DNA from: Methylophaga thalassica
Lineage (GTDB): Bacteria > Pseudomonadota > Gammaproteobacteria > Nitrosococcales > Methylophagaceae
Reading direction: 5' to 3'
DNA length: 64,000 nucleotides
NCBI RefSeq assembly: GCF_030159795.1
Contig: NZ_BSND01000003.1
Coordinates: 744,001 to 808,000, forward strand
The notes beneath the pieces were generated by a model. The model was not told the origin of the DNA. It was given only the letters and a program-made list of their open reading frames with translations, and made no database searches. A program made the translations under genes and the position numbers. Positions 28,098-36,519 of the stretch are shown one piece after another (positions within the stretch are counted from its first letter, which is position 1; every line of letters begins with the position of its first letter).

Positions 28098-30727
28098 GCA
28101 GTGAGTTTTGTTTTAGTTGGGGAGTGATTAAATAGCGAGTGTTGAATACCGATTTTGATGGCATTATCGATAACAAACCAGACTAAGGCATATAACCACA
28201 TAAATCCGGCATATTGCCAACTTACAGCGGTAATAAAGATGCCGTTCACTGCCATCAAGGTACCGAGAATTTCAGTGCCCAATGTCGCGGCTAATAATAG
28301 GGGAGATGGCCAAGGCTTTTGCCAGAACCAACCATTATTGCGTGTGACAAAAATCGTACTGTGACCAGCAATAAGCAGTTTCAGAAAGATAAGGGTTTGT
28401 ATTGTATCGTTATCTAAATTCTGTTCGCGCAGGAATAAATACAGTAAAAAAGACGCACAAACACCAGCAAGCCCAAGCGCAGATGAAATAATAAATAATT
28501 CATGCATATTCCACCTCACTGGTGTGGGCGACTGATAGGTATTATCGTAAGCAATGGTCAGAATAGGCAGATCATTGAGCAGTGCCAATAAAATAATCAT
28601 TAAGGCAGTGATAGGGTAAAACTCGAATAGCAGAATGCTCAAGGTCATGAACAAAATGATACGAATCGTTTCTGCGATACGGAATGTCGCGTAGCTTTTC
28701 ATGCGTTCAAAGGTAAAGCGTGCCTGTTCTATGGCCTGATTAATGACGGATAGGCCCGGTGCGGTGAGAATAATATCTGCTGCTGCTCTTGCTGCATCTG
28801 TGGCATTGGATACGGCAAAACCGCAATCTGCTTTTCTCAGTGCCGGCGCATCATTCACGCCATCACCCGTCATGCCAACAATATGATCTGATTTTTGTAA
28901 AGCTTCGACGATCATGTATTTATCTTCTGGCAAGACCTCGGCAAAAATTTCGATGGATTCCAGCATGTCGAGCAGAGCAGACTCGTGTGTGTGAATAAAC
29001 TCTGTTTCTAATAAGCTGGTATCGTAAATGCTTTCCAGATCGGTCATTACCTCATCAGCAAACTGTTTTGCCTGTTTGAATGACACGTCCGGATTGAGTC
29101 GTTTATATATCGCCTGAGCCAGACCGGATGCGAGTTCTTTAATTTCCTGTCCAGACTTGCCGGTGATTTGTTTGGACTGAACCGCACGTTTGTTTAACCC
29201 AAGCATATGACCAATTTCACGAGCGATAGCGATATTATCGCCAGTGATCATTTTTACTTCGACACCTCGCTCTCGCATTTCATCAATCACTTGCTTTGAA
29301 TCATCCCGGGGCGGATCGATGAGCGGAATGAGGCCAAGGAACTCATGTGGTTGATTCTCACGCTGTTGAGCCACAGCTAATGTGCGATAACCTTTACTGG
29401 CAAGAAGATTAATTTGTTGATTGAGTGACGTGATATCGTTATCGGTAAGGTTAGTGACCATGGCCATAATCACTTGTGGTGCACCTTTAAACACCTCCAT
29501 TTTTTCGTCAGCTTTATTGACCGATGCTGAGGTAAATTTTCGGCTTGGGTCAAATGAAGTGAAGTGGGTTTGTTGCCATTGTGACCAGTCACTGTCTGCA
29601 AAATTATCTTTGATGTAGCGAAATAATGGAATTTCGATGGGGTCCGTATTTTCTGAGCGTGATGCTAAAACGGCCGCTCGCATAAGTGCTGCCTCACGGG
29701 TGCCATTGAATGGCAGAATGTCCATCACCTGCATTTCATTTTTGGTCAGCGTGCCTGTTTTATCGGAACAAAAAATATCGACGCCAGCCAGCTCTTCAAT
29801 AGCGGTTAATTTGGTGACGATGGCTTTGTGTTTTGCCAACTTATAAGCACCCACAGCCATGGTGACAGACAAAACGGCCGGTAAAGCAACCGGAATTGCA
29901 GCGACTAATAACACCAAGGCAAAGCGGGCCAATTCAAGCATATCTTCATGGCGCGATAAGCCTGTGATAACAATCAATGTCACCATTGCCAGAGATAACA
30001 GAATCAAGAAGTGACCAATTTGTAACACCATCTTTTGAAAGTGGCTGTGTTCATTCTCGGAGGCCGAAGCAACTAAACTGACAACATTATTAAATCGTGT
30101 TTGCTGGCCGGTATTGACCACAATGGCATCCATTTCGCCTTGTCGAATGATGGTGTTGGCATAGGCAACATCGGTACTTCTTTTGCTGACAGGTAAGGAT
30201 TCGCCAGTCAGTGAGGATTCATCTATAGATAAATAGTCACCCGTGACTAATTGCACATCAGCAGGGACTAAATCTCCCATTCGCAGACGAATAATATCGC
30301 CGGGTACGAGTTCTTGTGAGCGAACTGATTGAAACTTGCCATCACGTAATACGCGCACTTGTGTATCTAGCTGGCTTTTTAAGGCATTGAGGGCATTAAG
30401 GGCACGATGTTCCTGGAAAAAGTCGAGCCCGGCATTGATAACAAGTAGGACGCTGATAATGATGAAGTCTCCCCACTTACCAACGACTGCAGATAATATG
30501 GCGGCAATTTCAATCATCCAGGGAATAGGGCCCCAGAAGCGTTTCAAAATCCGCTGCAGTGTGGATTCTTCCTGATTGATGATTTGATTCAGACCGTAAT
30601 CTATCTGTCGTTGCCGCACATCGGTTTCAGACAGGCCATTTTTACTATCAACATTTAATAAACGGAAAGTGTCATCAACAGGCTGAAGGGAAAAATCGTC
30701 CGTGGCTTTTTGGAATAACGATGTCAA
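28094..30727 (-). CDS. Plasma-membrane proton-efflux P-type ATPase (P3A)
   Basis: An 877-residue ion pump of the P3A subfamily, best known from plant and fungal plasma membranes but also present in bacteria. It has TGESLPVSK (about residue 175) in the actuator domain, the phosphorylation motif CSDKTGTLTKNEM (about residue 319), MITGDN and the hinge MTGDGVNDAPALRKADCG (about residue 617). About ten membrane segments are visible, two before and several after the cytoplasmic domains. The phosphorylation domain contains an unusual acidic and helical insert between KSGQEIKELASGLAQ and IEIFAEVLPEDKY (roughly residues 530-595). It lies 34 bp downstream of the PRPP-synthetase-like gene and overlaps the MtfA gene. 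Confidence 0.93.
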   Translation of the reverse strand: MTSLFQKATDDFSLQPVDDTFRLLNVDSKNGLSETDVRQRQIDYGLNQIINQEESTLQRILKRFWGPIPWMIEIAAILSAVVGKWGDFIIISVLLVINAGLDFFQEHRALNALNALKSQLDTQVRVLRDGKFQSVRSQELVPGDIIRLRMGDLVPADVQLVTGDYLSIDESSLTGESLPVSKRSTDVAYANTIIRQGEMDAIVVNTGQQTRFNNVVSLVASASENEHSHFQKMVLQIGHFLILLSLAMVTLIVITGLSRHEDMLELARFALVLLVAAIPVALPAVLSVTMAVGAYKLAKHKAIVTKLTAIEELAGVDIFCSDKTGTLTKNEMQVMDILPFNGTREAALMRAAVLASRSENTDPIEIPLFRYIKDNFADSDWSQWQQTHFTSFDPSRKFTSASVNKADEKMEVFKGAPQVIMAMVTNLTDNDITSLNQQINLLASKGYRTLAVAQQRENQPHEFLGLIPLIDPPRDDSKQVIDEMRERGVEVKMITGDNIAIAREIGHMLGLNKRAVQSKQITGKSGQEIKELASGLAQAIYKRLNPDVSFKQAKQFADEVMTDLESIYDTSLLETEFIHTHESALLDMLESIEIFAEVLPEDKYMIVEALQKSDHIVGMTGDGVNDAPALRKADCGFAVSNATDAARAAADIILTAPGLSVINQAIEQARFTFERMKSYATFRIAETIRIILFMTLSILLFEFYPITALMIILLALLNDLPILTIAYDNTYQSPTPVRWNMHELFIISSALGLAGVCASFLLYLFLREQNLDNDTIQTLIFLKLLIAGHSTIFVTRNNGWFWQKPWPSPLLLAATLGTEILGTLMAVNGIFITAVSWQYAGFMWLYALVWFVIDNAIKIGIQHSLFNHSPTKTKLTA

Positions 30728-30760
30728 TTTCTAACCCTCCATTTATGTGGTGTGTTGAAG

Positions 30761-31657
30761 CTAGTGGCGCAAGACGTCCTGTAAAGCGTTGGCGAGCAAA
30801 TTGGCTAAGCTCACTGTATTGGTCGGATGTGGAATACTGTCACAACTATAGATATGTTGGATGCCTGCCGCATTCAGTTGTTCTATTGCATCATCCATAA
30901 ACAAGGCATGACTGACCAGAATACTGACTGAGGCCGGTTGATATGGCATCAGCTGTTTAGCTGCTTCCAACAGTGTTTTCCCGGTACTGGCCACATCATC
31001 AACAATAATAATATCGCGTCCGGAATAGGCGCGTTCAGGCAAAGTGACAAGCACTTTATGATCACCCAAACGTTGTTTCTGTGCTACGGCATAATCAAAG
31101 CCAAAATGTGTCGCGATTTCTTTTACCCATTGCTCTGATTCGCCATCAGGCCCTAATAACAGTGGATTGTTAAAACGGGTCTCGATAAAGTTTGCCATCG
31201 GCTGAGTAGCATTGATATTAACAGCATTTTCTATAGGAATGGCTTCGCGTAGTTCAGAGATGCGATGCAAATGCGTGTCTACTGTAATCACAGCATCAAA
31301 TAAACCGGCCAGGAATCGACCAATAATGGTTTGACTGACGACTTCTCCCGGATGAAAGGCTTTATCTTGTCGCATATAGCAAAGATAAGGTGCCACCAGA
31401 ATAATGCGTTCTACACCATTCTGGCGTAATGATTGTGCCGTCAGCATCAATTCAATCAACTTACTGTTGGGGTCGTTGAGGCTTCTGCAAACAATCACTG
31501 TTTCAGGTAAGTCGACCGGTAAGATTAACTGGCTTTCACCATCCGGAAAGTGATGAAGTTGAATGGTTTCGTATGGTATTCCACATACCATAGCCAGGAC
31601 TTTGGCCTGTTGCTGATAGTCTGAAAAGCTAATTAGCAGGGGAAGTTTTGTGCTCAT
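30761..31657 (-). CDS. Ribose-phosphate pyrophosphokinase-like protein
   Basis: A 298-residue protein of the PRPP synthetase family: it has the ATP-binding region [20 protein letters not shown], the DTHLHR segment, and the PRPP loop [18 protein letters not shown] (about residues 210-227). It is shorter and more divergent than the housekeeping prs product (about 315 residues), so it is probably a second, specialised paralogue. Its start overlaps the stop of the phosphorylase gene by 4 bp, tying it to nucleotide or ribose-phosphate metabolism. It may make PRPP or work in the reverse direction with ribose bisphosphate (inference). Confidence 0.85.
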   Translation of the reverse strand: MSTKLPLLISFSDYQQQAKVLAMVCGIPYETIQLHHFPDGESQLILPVDLPETVIVCRSLNDPNSKLIELMLTAQSLRQNGVERIILVAPYLCYMRQDKAFHPGEVVSQTIIGRFLAGLFDAVITVDTHLHRISELREAIPIENAVNINATQPMANFIETRFNNPLLLGPDGESEQWVKEIATHFGFDYAVAQKQRLGDHKVLVTLPERAYSGRDIIIVDDVASTGKTLLEAAKQLMPYQPASVSILVSHALFMDDAIEQLNAAGIQHIYSCDSIPHPTNTVSLANLLANALQDVLRH

Positions 31658-33189
31658 AGTTTATCAATCTGGTAGCTGTTATCTAGGAGTGCGGCATTTT
31701 TGGCAAAGGTAAAATCAGCATTAAACTCGGCATAAATGGTAAATAATGCCTCACCTTTTTTGACTTTATCTCCGACTTTTTTATGTAAATAAATCCCTGC
31801 GCCTTTATCCATCGGTGCACCGGCCAAGCGTGCAATGGAAGCAATTTTCAGATTATCAATCGCTTTTACGATACCCGTGTCTTCTGCACAAATATCATAC
31901 TGGAGCTTGCCAACCTGTATGGGGGTGTTGTTGCGTCCCTGAGCATTGATAATGGCATTCATTTTTGTGAGTGCTCGGCCTGATTCAAGAATATCTCTGG
32001 CAACAGCGTAACCTTGACCGCCTCTGACATCGGGATCAAATTCGATAATTCTGCCGGCCAACTGTAAGGCTTTCTCTTTTAAATCGATGGGGGCGTTAGG
32101 TTCATTCCCAAGAATTTTCATCACATCCTGCGTTTCTAAAACAGGACCGATGCCTCTACCTATCGGTTGACTGCCATCGGTGATGACCACTTCTAAATGT
32201 AATCCCATATTGTCACCCACATACTCAAACAGTTTGCGTAACTTAAGCGCTTCCATATGGGTATGTACTTTTGCTGAAGGCCCAATCGGTATATCAATCA
32301 GTAAATGTGTGGCGCCTGCAGCAATTTTCTTAGAAAGTATCGAGGCGATCATTTGCCCGGTTGAGTCCATAGATAGCGGGCGTTCAACGGAAATCAACAC
32401 ATCATCAGCCGGCGCAAGTTTTGCCGTACCGCCCCATGCCAGGAAGGCACGTTGTTGACTAACGATTTCATGCAAACGTCGCAGAGACAGATCGACGTTG
32501 GCTAAGACTTCCATGGTATCTGCGGTACCAGCAGGTGAAGTGATCGCCCGGCTGGATGTTTTAGGCATCAACATGCCGTGAGCAGCAATGATGGGCACGA
32601 GTAACATAGTGGTACGATTGCCAGGGATACCACCAATACAGTGTTTATCACAGACCAGATCTTCGCCCCAGTCGATCCGTTCACCGGTATCTACCATGGC
32701 ATGGGTCAGATGCAATATTTCATCGCGCTCCATGCCTGTTTCAGCACAACCTACGATAAACGCCGCTGTTTCGATTTTCGAATAACGGTTATTCACGATG
32801 TCCTGAATAATATGTAAATACTGCTGATAATCGAGTTTTTCACCGGCTATTTTTTTATGAACAGATTTCAGTGATTCAGGCGGGGTAGCATGATTAATAA
32901 AGACTTCTGAGCCTTCCGGGATGCCTAATTGTTCATAGACTTGCTCACTTAGACCTAATTCATCGATATCAGTAATAGAAGCATCATCAACGACATTGAG
33001 CACGGCGATAACAGGCTGAGTGCTATTAGCCGTGTGGATTTCTATTTTACTCAACGCCTGAAAGCCTTCGCTACGATAAAGTCCACAGTTCCGATGTAAA
33101 TAAGCGACGTTTTCTTTGTAGGTATCGATAGCGACACACTTTAATTTCAGGGAGGGGATGGAAGTGGGTAGTTCCGATGTATCAATCAT
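31654..33189 (-). CDS. AMP phosphorylase / thymidine phosphorylase family protein
   Basis: A 511-residue enzyme of the pyrimidine-nucleoside-phosphorylase superfamily in the long form used by archaeal AMP phosphorylases. After a unique N-terminal domain (about 1-85) come [49 protein letters not shown] and the C-terminal barrel domain with [18 protein letters not shown]. Archaeal homologues phosphorolyse nucleoside monophosphates to ribose 1,5-bisphosphate. The phosphate-binding KHSxGG has Cys instead of Ser here. It leads a four-gene leftward operon with the PRPP-synthetase-like, P-type ATPase and MtfA genes. The substrate (AMP, thymidine or other) cannot be told from sequence. Confidence 0.85.
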   Translation of the reverse strand: MIDTSELPTSIPSLKLKCVAIDTYKENVAYLHRNCGLYRSEGFQALSKIEIHTANSTQPVIAVLNVVDDASITDIDELGLSEQVYEQLGIPEGSEVFINHATPPESLKSVHKKIAGEKLDYQQYLHIIQDIVNNRYSKIETAAFIVGCAETGMERDEILHLTHAMVDTGERIDWGEDLVCDKHCIGGIPGNRTTMLLVPIIAAHGMLMPKTSSRAITSPAGTADTMEVLANVDLSLRRLHEIVSQQRAFLAWGGTAKLAPADDVLISVERPLSMDSTGQMIASILSKKIAAGATHLLIDIPIGPSAKVHTHMEALKLRKLFEYVGDNMGLHLEVVITDGSQPIGRGIGPVLETQDVMKILGNEPNAPIDLKEKALQLAGRIIEFDPDVRGGQGYAVARDILESGRALTKMNAIINAQGRNNTPIQVGKLQYDICAEDTGIVKAIDNLKIASIARLAGAPMDKGAGIYLHKKVGDKVKKGEALFTIYAEFNADFTFAKNAALLDNSYQIDKL

Positions 33190-33265
33190 GCTGGACTCGA
33201 GCTAGTAACTTAGTTCAAGCTTAATTGTTCGTAACAGAGTCGGTCAATCTGATTTATCTGTATAA

Positions 33266-33279
33266 CTGATCTATATCAG
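33266..33279. promoter_or_regulatory. FNR/CRP-type palindrome upstream of the phosphorylase operon
   Basis: CTGATCTATATCAG contains TGAT-N4-ATCA, the core of FNR/Anr-type boxes (TTGAT-N4-ATCAA). It lies about 77-90 bp upstream of the phosphorylase start. No good -10 is visible at the distance expected for a class II FNR promoter, so the assignment is tentative. The rest of 33190-33432 shows nothing I recognise. Confidence 0.25.
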
Positions 33280-33432
33280 GTTTAGCAGAATAAGTAGGAG
33301 ATAAGCTGTAATTTTGAAGATTTAAAGGCAGTTTCTATTGCTGGACAGCTAAAAGTTAAGGCCGGAGGCTCTATCCCGGGAAAACCATCCATACTAAATT
33401 AGAGTGGATTCCTGAAAGCATTGAGCTGAAAC

Positions 33433-33460
33433 AAAAAAGCCCCTTCGAAAAGGGGCTTTT
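33433..33460 (-). terminator. Terminator downstream of tRNA-Ser(TGA)
   Basis: A near-perfect hairpin: AAAAGCCCCTT and AAGGGGCTTTT enclose a 4-nt loop (CGAA), with A/T runs on both sides. It lies 6 bp downstream of the leftward tRNA-Ser gene. Confidence 0.9.
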
Positions 33461-33466
33461 AATGTA

Positions 33467-33556
33467 TGGCGGAGAGTCAGGGATTCGAACCCTGGGTGGT
33501 CGTTAAACCACGCCGGTTTTCAAGACCGGTACATTCAACCGCTCTGTCAACTCTCC
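33467..33556 (-). tRNA. tRNA-Ser(TGA)
   Basis: A 90-nt class II tRNA on the minus strand. Acceptor stem GGAGAGT/ACTCTCC with encoded CCA (33467-33469); anticodon stem CCGGT/ACCGG around loop CTTGAAA gives anticodon TGA. The long variable arm GCGTGGTTTAACGACCAC pairs as expected for tRNA-Ser. It decodes UCA and other UCN codons. Confidence 0.96.
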
Positions 33557-33715
33557 AGAGAGGCGAAATAATACAGATAATGGTTCGGTAACACAACCGT
33601 AAAAATAAAATTATTTGTAGATAGATAATATCTATTGCCATTTAGAACTTATCGAGTAGGATAGGTGTCATTAATGTAAGCTTTTCATCAACTGGAAAAA
33701 ACACGGAGAAAACTG

Positions 33716-34387
33716 ATGAATTATAACGCTGAATCAACTGTTGTTCGTTCGCAGCAGTCTGCGGTTCAAACCAATAAACTTTTACGTAATACGTATAGTT
33801 TATTAGCCATGACACTATTATTTAGTGCCATGACTGCTGGAGTATCAATGGCTCTCAACCTGCCACATCCTGGCATCATCATTACTTTGGTTGGGTATTT
33901 TGGATTACTTTTCTTAACTACTAAACTTCGTAACAGTGCCTGGGGCATCGTATCTGTTTTTGCTCTGACAGGTTTTATGGGCTTAACGCTAGGTCCGATT
34001 GTCAATGCCTACTTAGGTTTACCTAACGGCCCACAAATTGTGATGCAAGCTCTTGGTGGTACAGGCATTATCTTTATCGCTTTATCGGCTTATGCTGTAA
34101 AAAGTGAAAAAGACTTCAGCTTTATGGGCGGCTTCTTATTCGTTGGTATTCTGGTTGCTTTTCTAGCCAGCTTAGCCGCGTTCTTTTTTGAAATGCCAGG
34201 TCTGTCCCTAGCTGTGTCAGCGATGTTTGTATTATTGATGGCGGGTCTGATTCTTTTCGAAACAAGCCAAATCGTTAATGGTGGTGAAACCAACTACATC
34301 ATGGCGACCATCACACTGTATGTCAGTATCTACAACTTGTTTGTCAGCTTGCTGCAATTAATTGGTGCCTTCTCTGGCGATGACTAA
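33716..34387 (+). CDS. Bax inhibitor-1/YccA family membrane protein
   Basis: A 223-residue protein with a soluble N terminus (about 1-25) and seven hydrophobic segments, matching the Bax-inhibitor-1 / YccA family. The C-terminal part FETSQIVNGGETNYIMATITLY is the family signature, with Asp residues at the extreme C terminus (FSGDD). E. coli YccA modulates the FtsH protease; the same role here is inference. The ribosome-binding site is CGGAG. A strong terminator follows. Confidence 0.93.
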   Translation: MNYNAESTVVRSQQSAVQTNKLLRNTYSLLAMTLLFSAMTAGVSMALNLPHPGIIITLVGYFGLLFLTTKLRNSAWGIVSVFALTGFMGLTLGPIVNAYLGLPNGPQIVMQALGGTGIIFIALSAYAVKSEKDFSFMGGFLFVGILVAFLASLAAFFFEMPGLSLAVSAMFVLLMAGLILFETSQIVNGGETNYIMATITLYVSIYNLFVSLLQLIGAFSGDD

Positions 34388-34416
34388 TTGAACTATCTGG
34401 TTCATTTACTTTCTAA

Positions 34417-34447
34417 TAAACCCCGCACTGCGGGGTTTATTTTTATG
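34417..34447 (+). terminator. Terminator after the Bax-inhibitor-like gene
   Basis: ATAAACCCCGC and GCGGGGTTTAT form an 11-bp stem around a short loop, followed by TTTTAT. It ends just before the DUF2892 gene. Confidence 0.9.
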
Positions 34448-34452
34448 GTGGA

Positions 34453-34674
34453 ATGGTGAAGAAAAATCTGGCTAATTGGGATCGTTGGTGTCGAATTATT
34501 ATCGGCACAGTTATAATAGCCTACGCCATCTATGACAGTAATTGGTGGTGGCTGTTGGGAGTTGGTTTATTAATAAACGCATTCACTGGTCGTTGTCTTG
34601 CTTACGGGGTGTTTGGATTATCTACATGTCAAACATCATGTCAGGTCGATAAAGAGAGCAAAAAGAGTAAATAA
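34453..34674 (+). CDS. DUF2892 family small membrane protein
   Basis: A 73-residue protein with an N-terminal LANWDRWCRIIIGTVIIAYAIY and a second hydrophobic stretch WWLLGVGLLINAFTGRC, giving two membrane helices. It ends in a Cys-containing tail (STCQTSC). This matches the DUF2892 family, often linked to rhodanese or sulfur-related genes. It is 5 bp upstream of moaA and is probably cotranscribed. No function is known. Confidence 0.78.
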   Translation: MVKKNLANWDRWCRIIIGTVIIAYAIYDSNWWWLLGVGLLINAFTGRCLAYGVFGLSTCQTSCQVDKESKKSK

Positions 34675-34679
34675 ACAGC

Positions 34680-35687
34680 ATGGCTAAATTACCCACACAA
34701 TTGATTGATCGCTTTGGACGTAAGGTGACGTATGTGCGTATGTCTATTACGGACAGATGTGATTTTCGTTGTGTCTATTGCATGGATGAAGAAATGACAT
34801 TCATGCCTCGCCAACAATTACTTACCCTGGAAGAAATCGTTTTTCTGCTGCGTGCTTTCTGTGAACTCGGCGTGGAGAAAGTGCGTATCACGGGGGGAGA
34901 GCCTTTGGTAAGACGTGATGTCGATTGGCTCTTTAATGAACTAGGTCAGCTTAAGGGCTCGACCTCGCTGAAAGAGCTGACATTAACCACCAACGGCTCC
35001 AAGCTGGAAAAGTATGCTCAGACCTTAGCCGATTCGGGCTTAGATCGTATCAATATCAGTCTGGACTCTTTAAATGCTGAAAAATTTAAGGCATTAACAA
35101 GAACTGGTGATCTGGACACGGTTCTGACGGGCATCGCCGCAGCAAAAAAAGCTAACTTTAAGCGTATTAAATTAAACGCTGTCATCATGAAAGGGCGCAA
35201 TGAAGATGAAATCATTGATTTAGCCCAGTTTGCTATTGATAACGATCTGGATATTTCCTACATTGAAGAAATGCCTTTAGGCCATGTCTCGCATGCTCGT
35301 GAAGAAAGTTATTGTTCCAGCGATGAGGTATTAGCCACGTTAAAAACCGTATTCGATTTACAAGCCAGTATCGCTTCTACTGGCGGTCCATCACGTTATT
35401 ATCAGGTAGCTGGCACGACAAGCAAAATTGGTTTTATCTCACCACACAGTCATAACTTCTGTGATAGCTGTAATCGTGTCAGGGTGACGACAGAAGGGCG
35501 TTTGTTATTATGTCTTGGCCAGGAGCACTCTATGGATTTACGTGATGTTATACGGCGTCATCCTGGGGATATGCAGCAGTTGAAACAGGCCATTGTGGAT
35601 TCAATGGAGATTAAACCTAAAGGTCATGATTTTGATATCAAGGCTCAGCCAATTATTTTCCGTCATATGAGCGTTACGGGCGGCTAG
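34680..35687 (+). CDS. moaA: GTP 3',8-cyclase MoaA
   Basis: MoaA is a radical SAM enzyme that, with MoaC, turns GTP into cyclic pyranopterin monophosphate, the first step of molybdenum cofactor synthesis. The 335-residue protein has the N-terminal cluster CDFRCVYC (about residue 28), the GGEPLVRRDV motif, and the C-terminal second cluster FCDSCNRVR...LLLCLG. It ends in the conserved Gly-Gly tail (SVTGG) needed for activity. No other moa genes are nearby. It is tail-to-tail with mazG (4-bp overlap). Confidence 0.96.
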   Translation: MAKLPTQLIDRFGRKVTYVRMSITDRCDFRCVYCMDEEMTFMPRQQLLTLEEIVFLLRAFCELGVEKVRITGGEPLVRRDVDWLFNELGQLKGSTSLKELTLTTNGSKLEKYAQTLADSGLDRINISLDSLNAEKFKALTRTGDLDTVLTGIAAAKKANFKRIKLNAVIMKGRNEDEIIDLAQFAIDNDLDISYIEEMPLGHVSHAREESYCSSDEVLATLKTVFDLQASIASTGGPSRYYQVAGTTSKIGFISPHSHNFCDSCNRVRVTTEGRLLLCLGQEHSMDLRDVIRRHPGDMQQLKQAIVDSMEIKPKGHDFDIKAQPIIFRHMSVTGG

Positions 35688-36112
35688 TCTAAATCTTCAG
35701 ATCGCTCTAGTTGTTTAGCTGAGTCCCACAGAGCATCTAACGCTTCGAGTGAAAAATCTTCAAACTGTTTACCCTGTGCTGTGACCGCTGTTTCTACATA
35801 ATTAAATCGACGGTAAAACTTGTCATTACTGCTGGAAAGAGCATCTGCAGGATTAATGTCCAAATGTCTTGCCAGATTGCAGCAGGCAAATAAGATGTCG
35901 CCTAATTCAGCTAAAAGAACTGATTTGTCAGAATCTTGTTTGATCTCCTGATCTAGTTCATCAATTTCTTCGTGGATCTTATCCAGTACGCCTTGAGGGT
36001 CTGGCCAGTCAAACCCGACTTCAGAGGCTTTTTTTTGCATTTCTATTGCTAATTTAAAGACATCTTTCTGTGTTTTTTTAATCGAGCTAAGGATGAAGTC
36101 TTGGTCTGACAT
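35684..36112 (-). CDS. mazG: MazG-type nucleoside triphosphate pyrophosphohydrolase, single-domain form
   Basis: A 142-residue MazG-fold protein that would hydrolyse nucleoside triphosphates to monophosphates and pyrophosphate. EEIDELDQEI (about residues 48-57) and AELGDILFACCNLARHLDINP (about 66-86) supply the EExxE...ExxD metal-binding residues. E. coli MazG is about 263 residues with two MazG domains; only one domain is present here, resembling the C-terminal, catalytic one. It is the last gene of the leftward acs-hslR-mazG group. Confidence 0.85.
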   Translation of the reverse strand: MSDQDFILSSIKKTQKDVFKLAIEMQKKASEVGFDWPDPQGVLDKIHEEIDELDQEIKQDSDKSVLLAELGDILFACCNLARHLDINPADALSSSNDKFYRRFNYVETAVTAQGKQFEDFSLEALDALWDSAKQLERSEDLD

Positions 36113-36117
36113 AACTA

Positions 36118-36519
36118 TTAAGAGTCACGGGTAAATTTGATGATATTACGACGATCACGTTTACTGGGCCGACCTTTCTGTTGTCGGAAACCCAGCGGTT
36201 CGTTTTTTATTTGTTCCCGCAATAATTCGCGTTTATCACGGCTTTGAGGTGTTTCTTCATAAAGCTGTTCCGCTTCGGAAGCGGGGCGACGTTGCAGATT
36301 TAACCCCTGAATAATCACTTCAAATTCGTAGGGTGGTTTGGAAATGGTCAGCGTGTCTTCAATGCGAACTGTTCGACTGGGTTTAACACGTTGTCCATTG
36401 ACGTGGACTTTACCGCCTGAAATGGCTTCAACAGCGAGACCACGCGTTTTATAAAAACGCGCGGCCCATAACCATTTATCTAATCGTTGAGATTCAGAAC
36501 GAGCGTCCTGTTGTGCCAT
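36118..36519 (-). CDS. hslR: Heat shock protein 15 (S4 RNA-binding protein)
   Basis: HslR binds the 50S subunit carrying nascent chain-tRNA and helps recycle stalled subunits after heat shock. The 133-residue protein has the S4 domain RLDKWLWAARFYKTRGLA (about residues 11-28), GKVHVNGQRVKPSRTV, and a basic C-terminal tail (GRPSKRDRRNIIKFTRDS) as in E. coli Hsp15. It starts with a 1-bp overlap with the acs stop and is 5 bp upstream of mazG. Confidence 0.92.
   Translation of the reverse strand: MAQQDARSESQRLDKWLWAARFYKTRGLAVEAISGGKVHVNGQRVKPSRTVRIEDTLTISKPPYEFEVIIQGLNLQRRPASEAEQLYEETPQSRDKRELLREQIKNEPLGFRQQKGRPSKRDRRNIIKFTRDS

Noticed and set aside
33330-33430. Structured-looking GC-rich stretch upstream of the tRNA-Ser terminator, considered as a riboswitch
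   Set aside because: No conserved motif of any riboswitch class that I know could be fitted.
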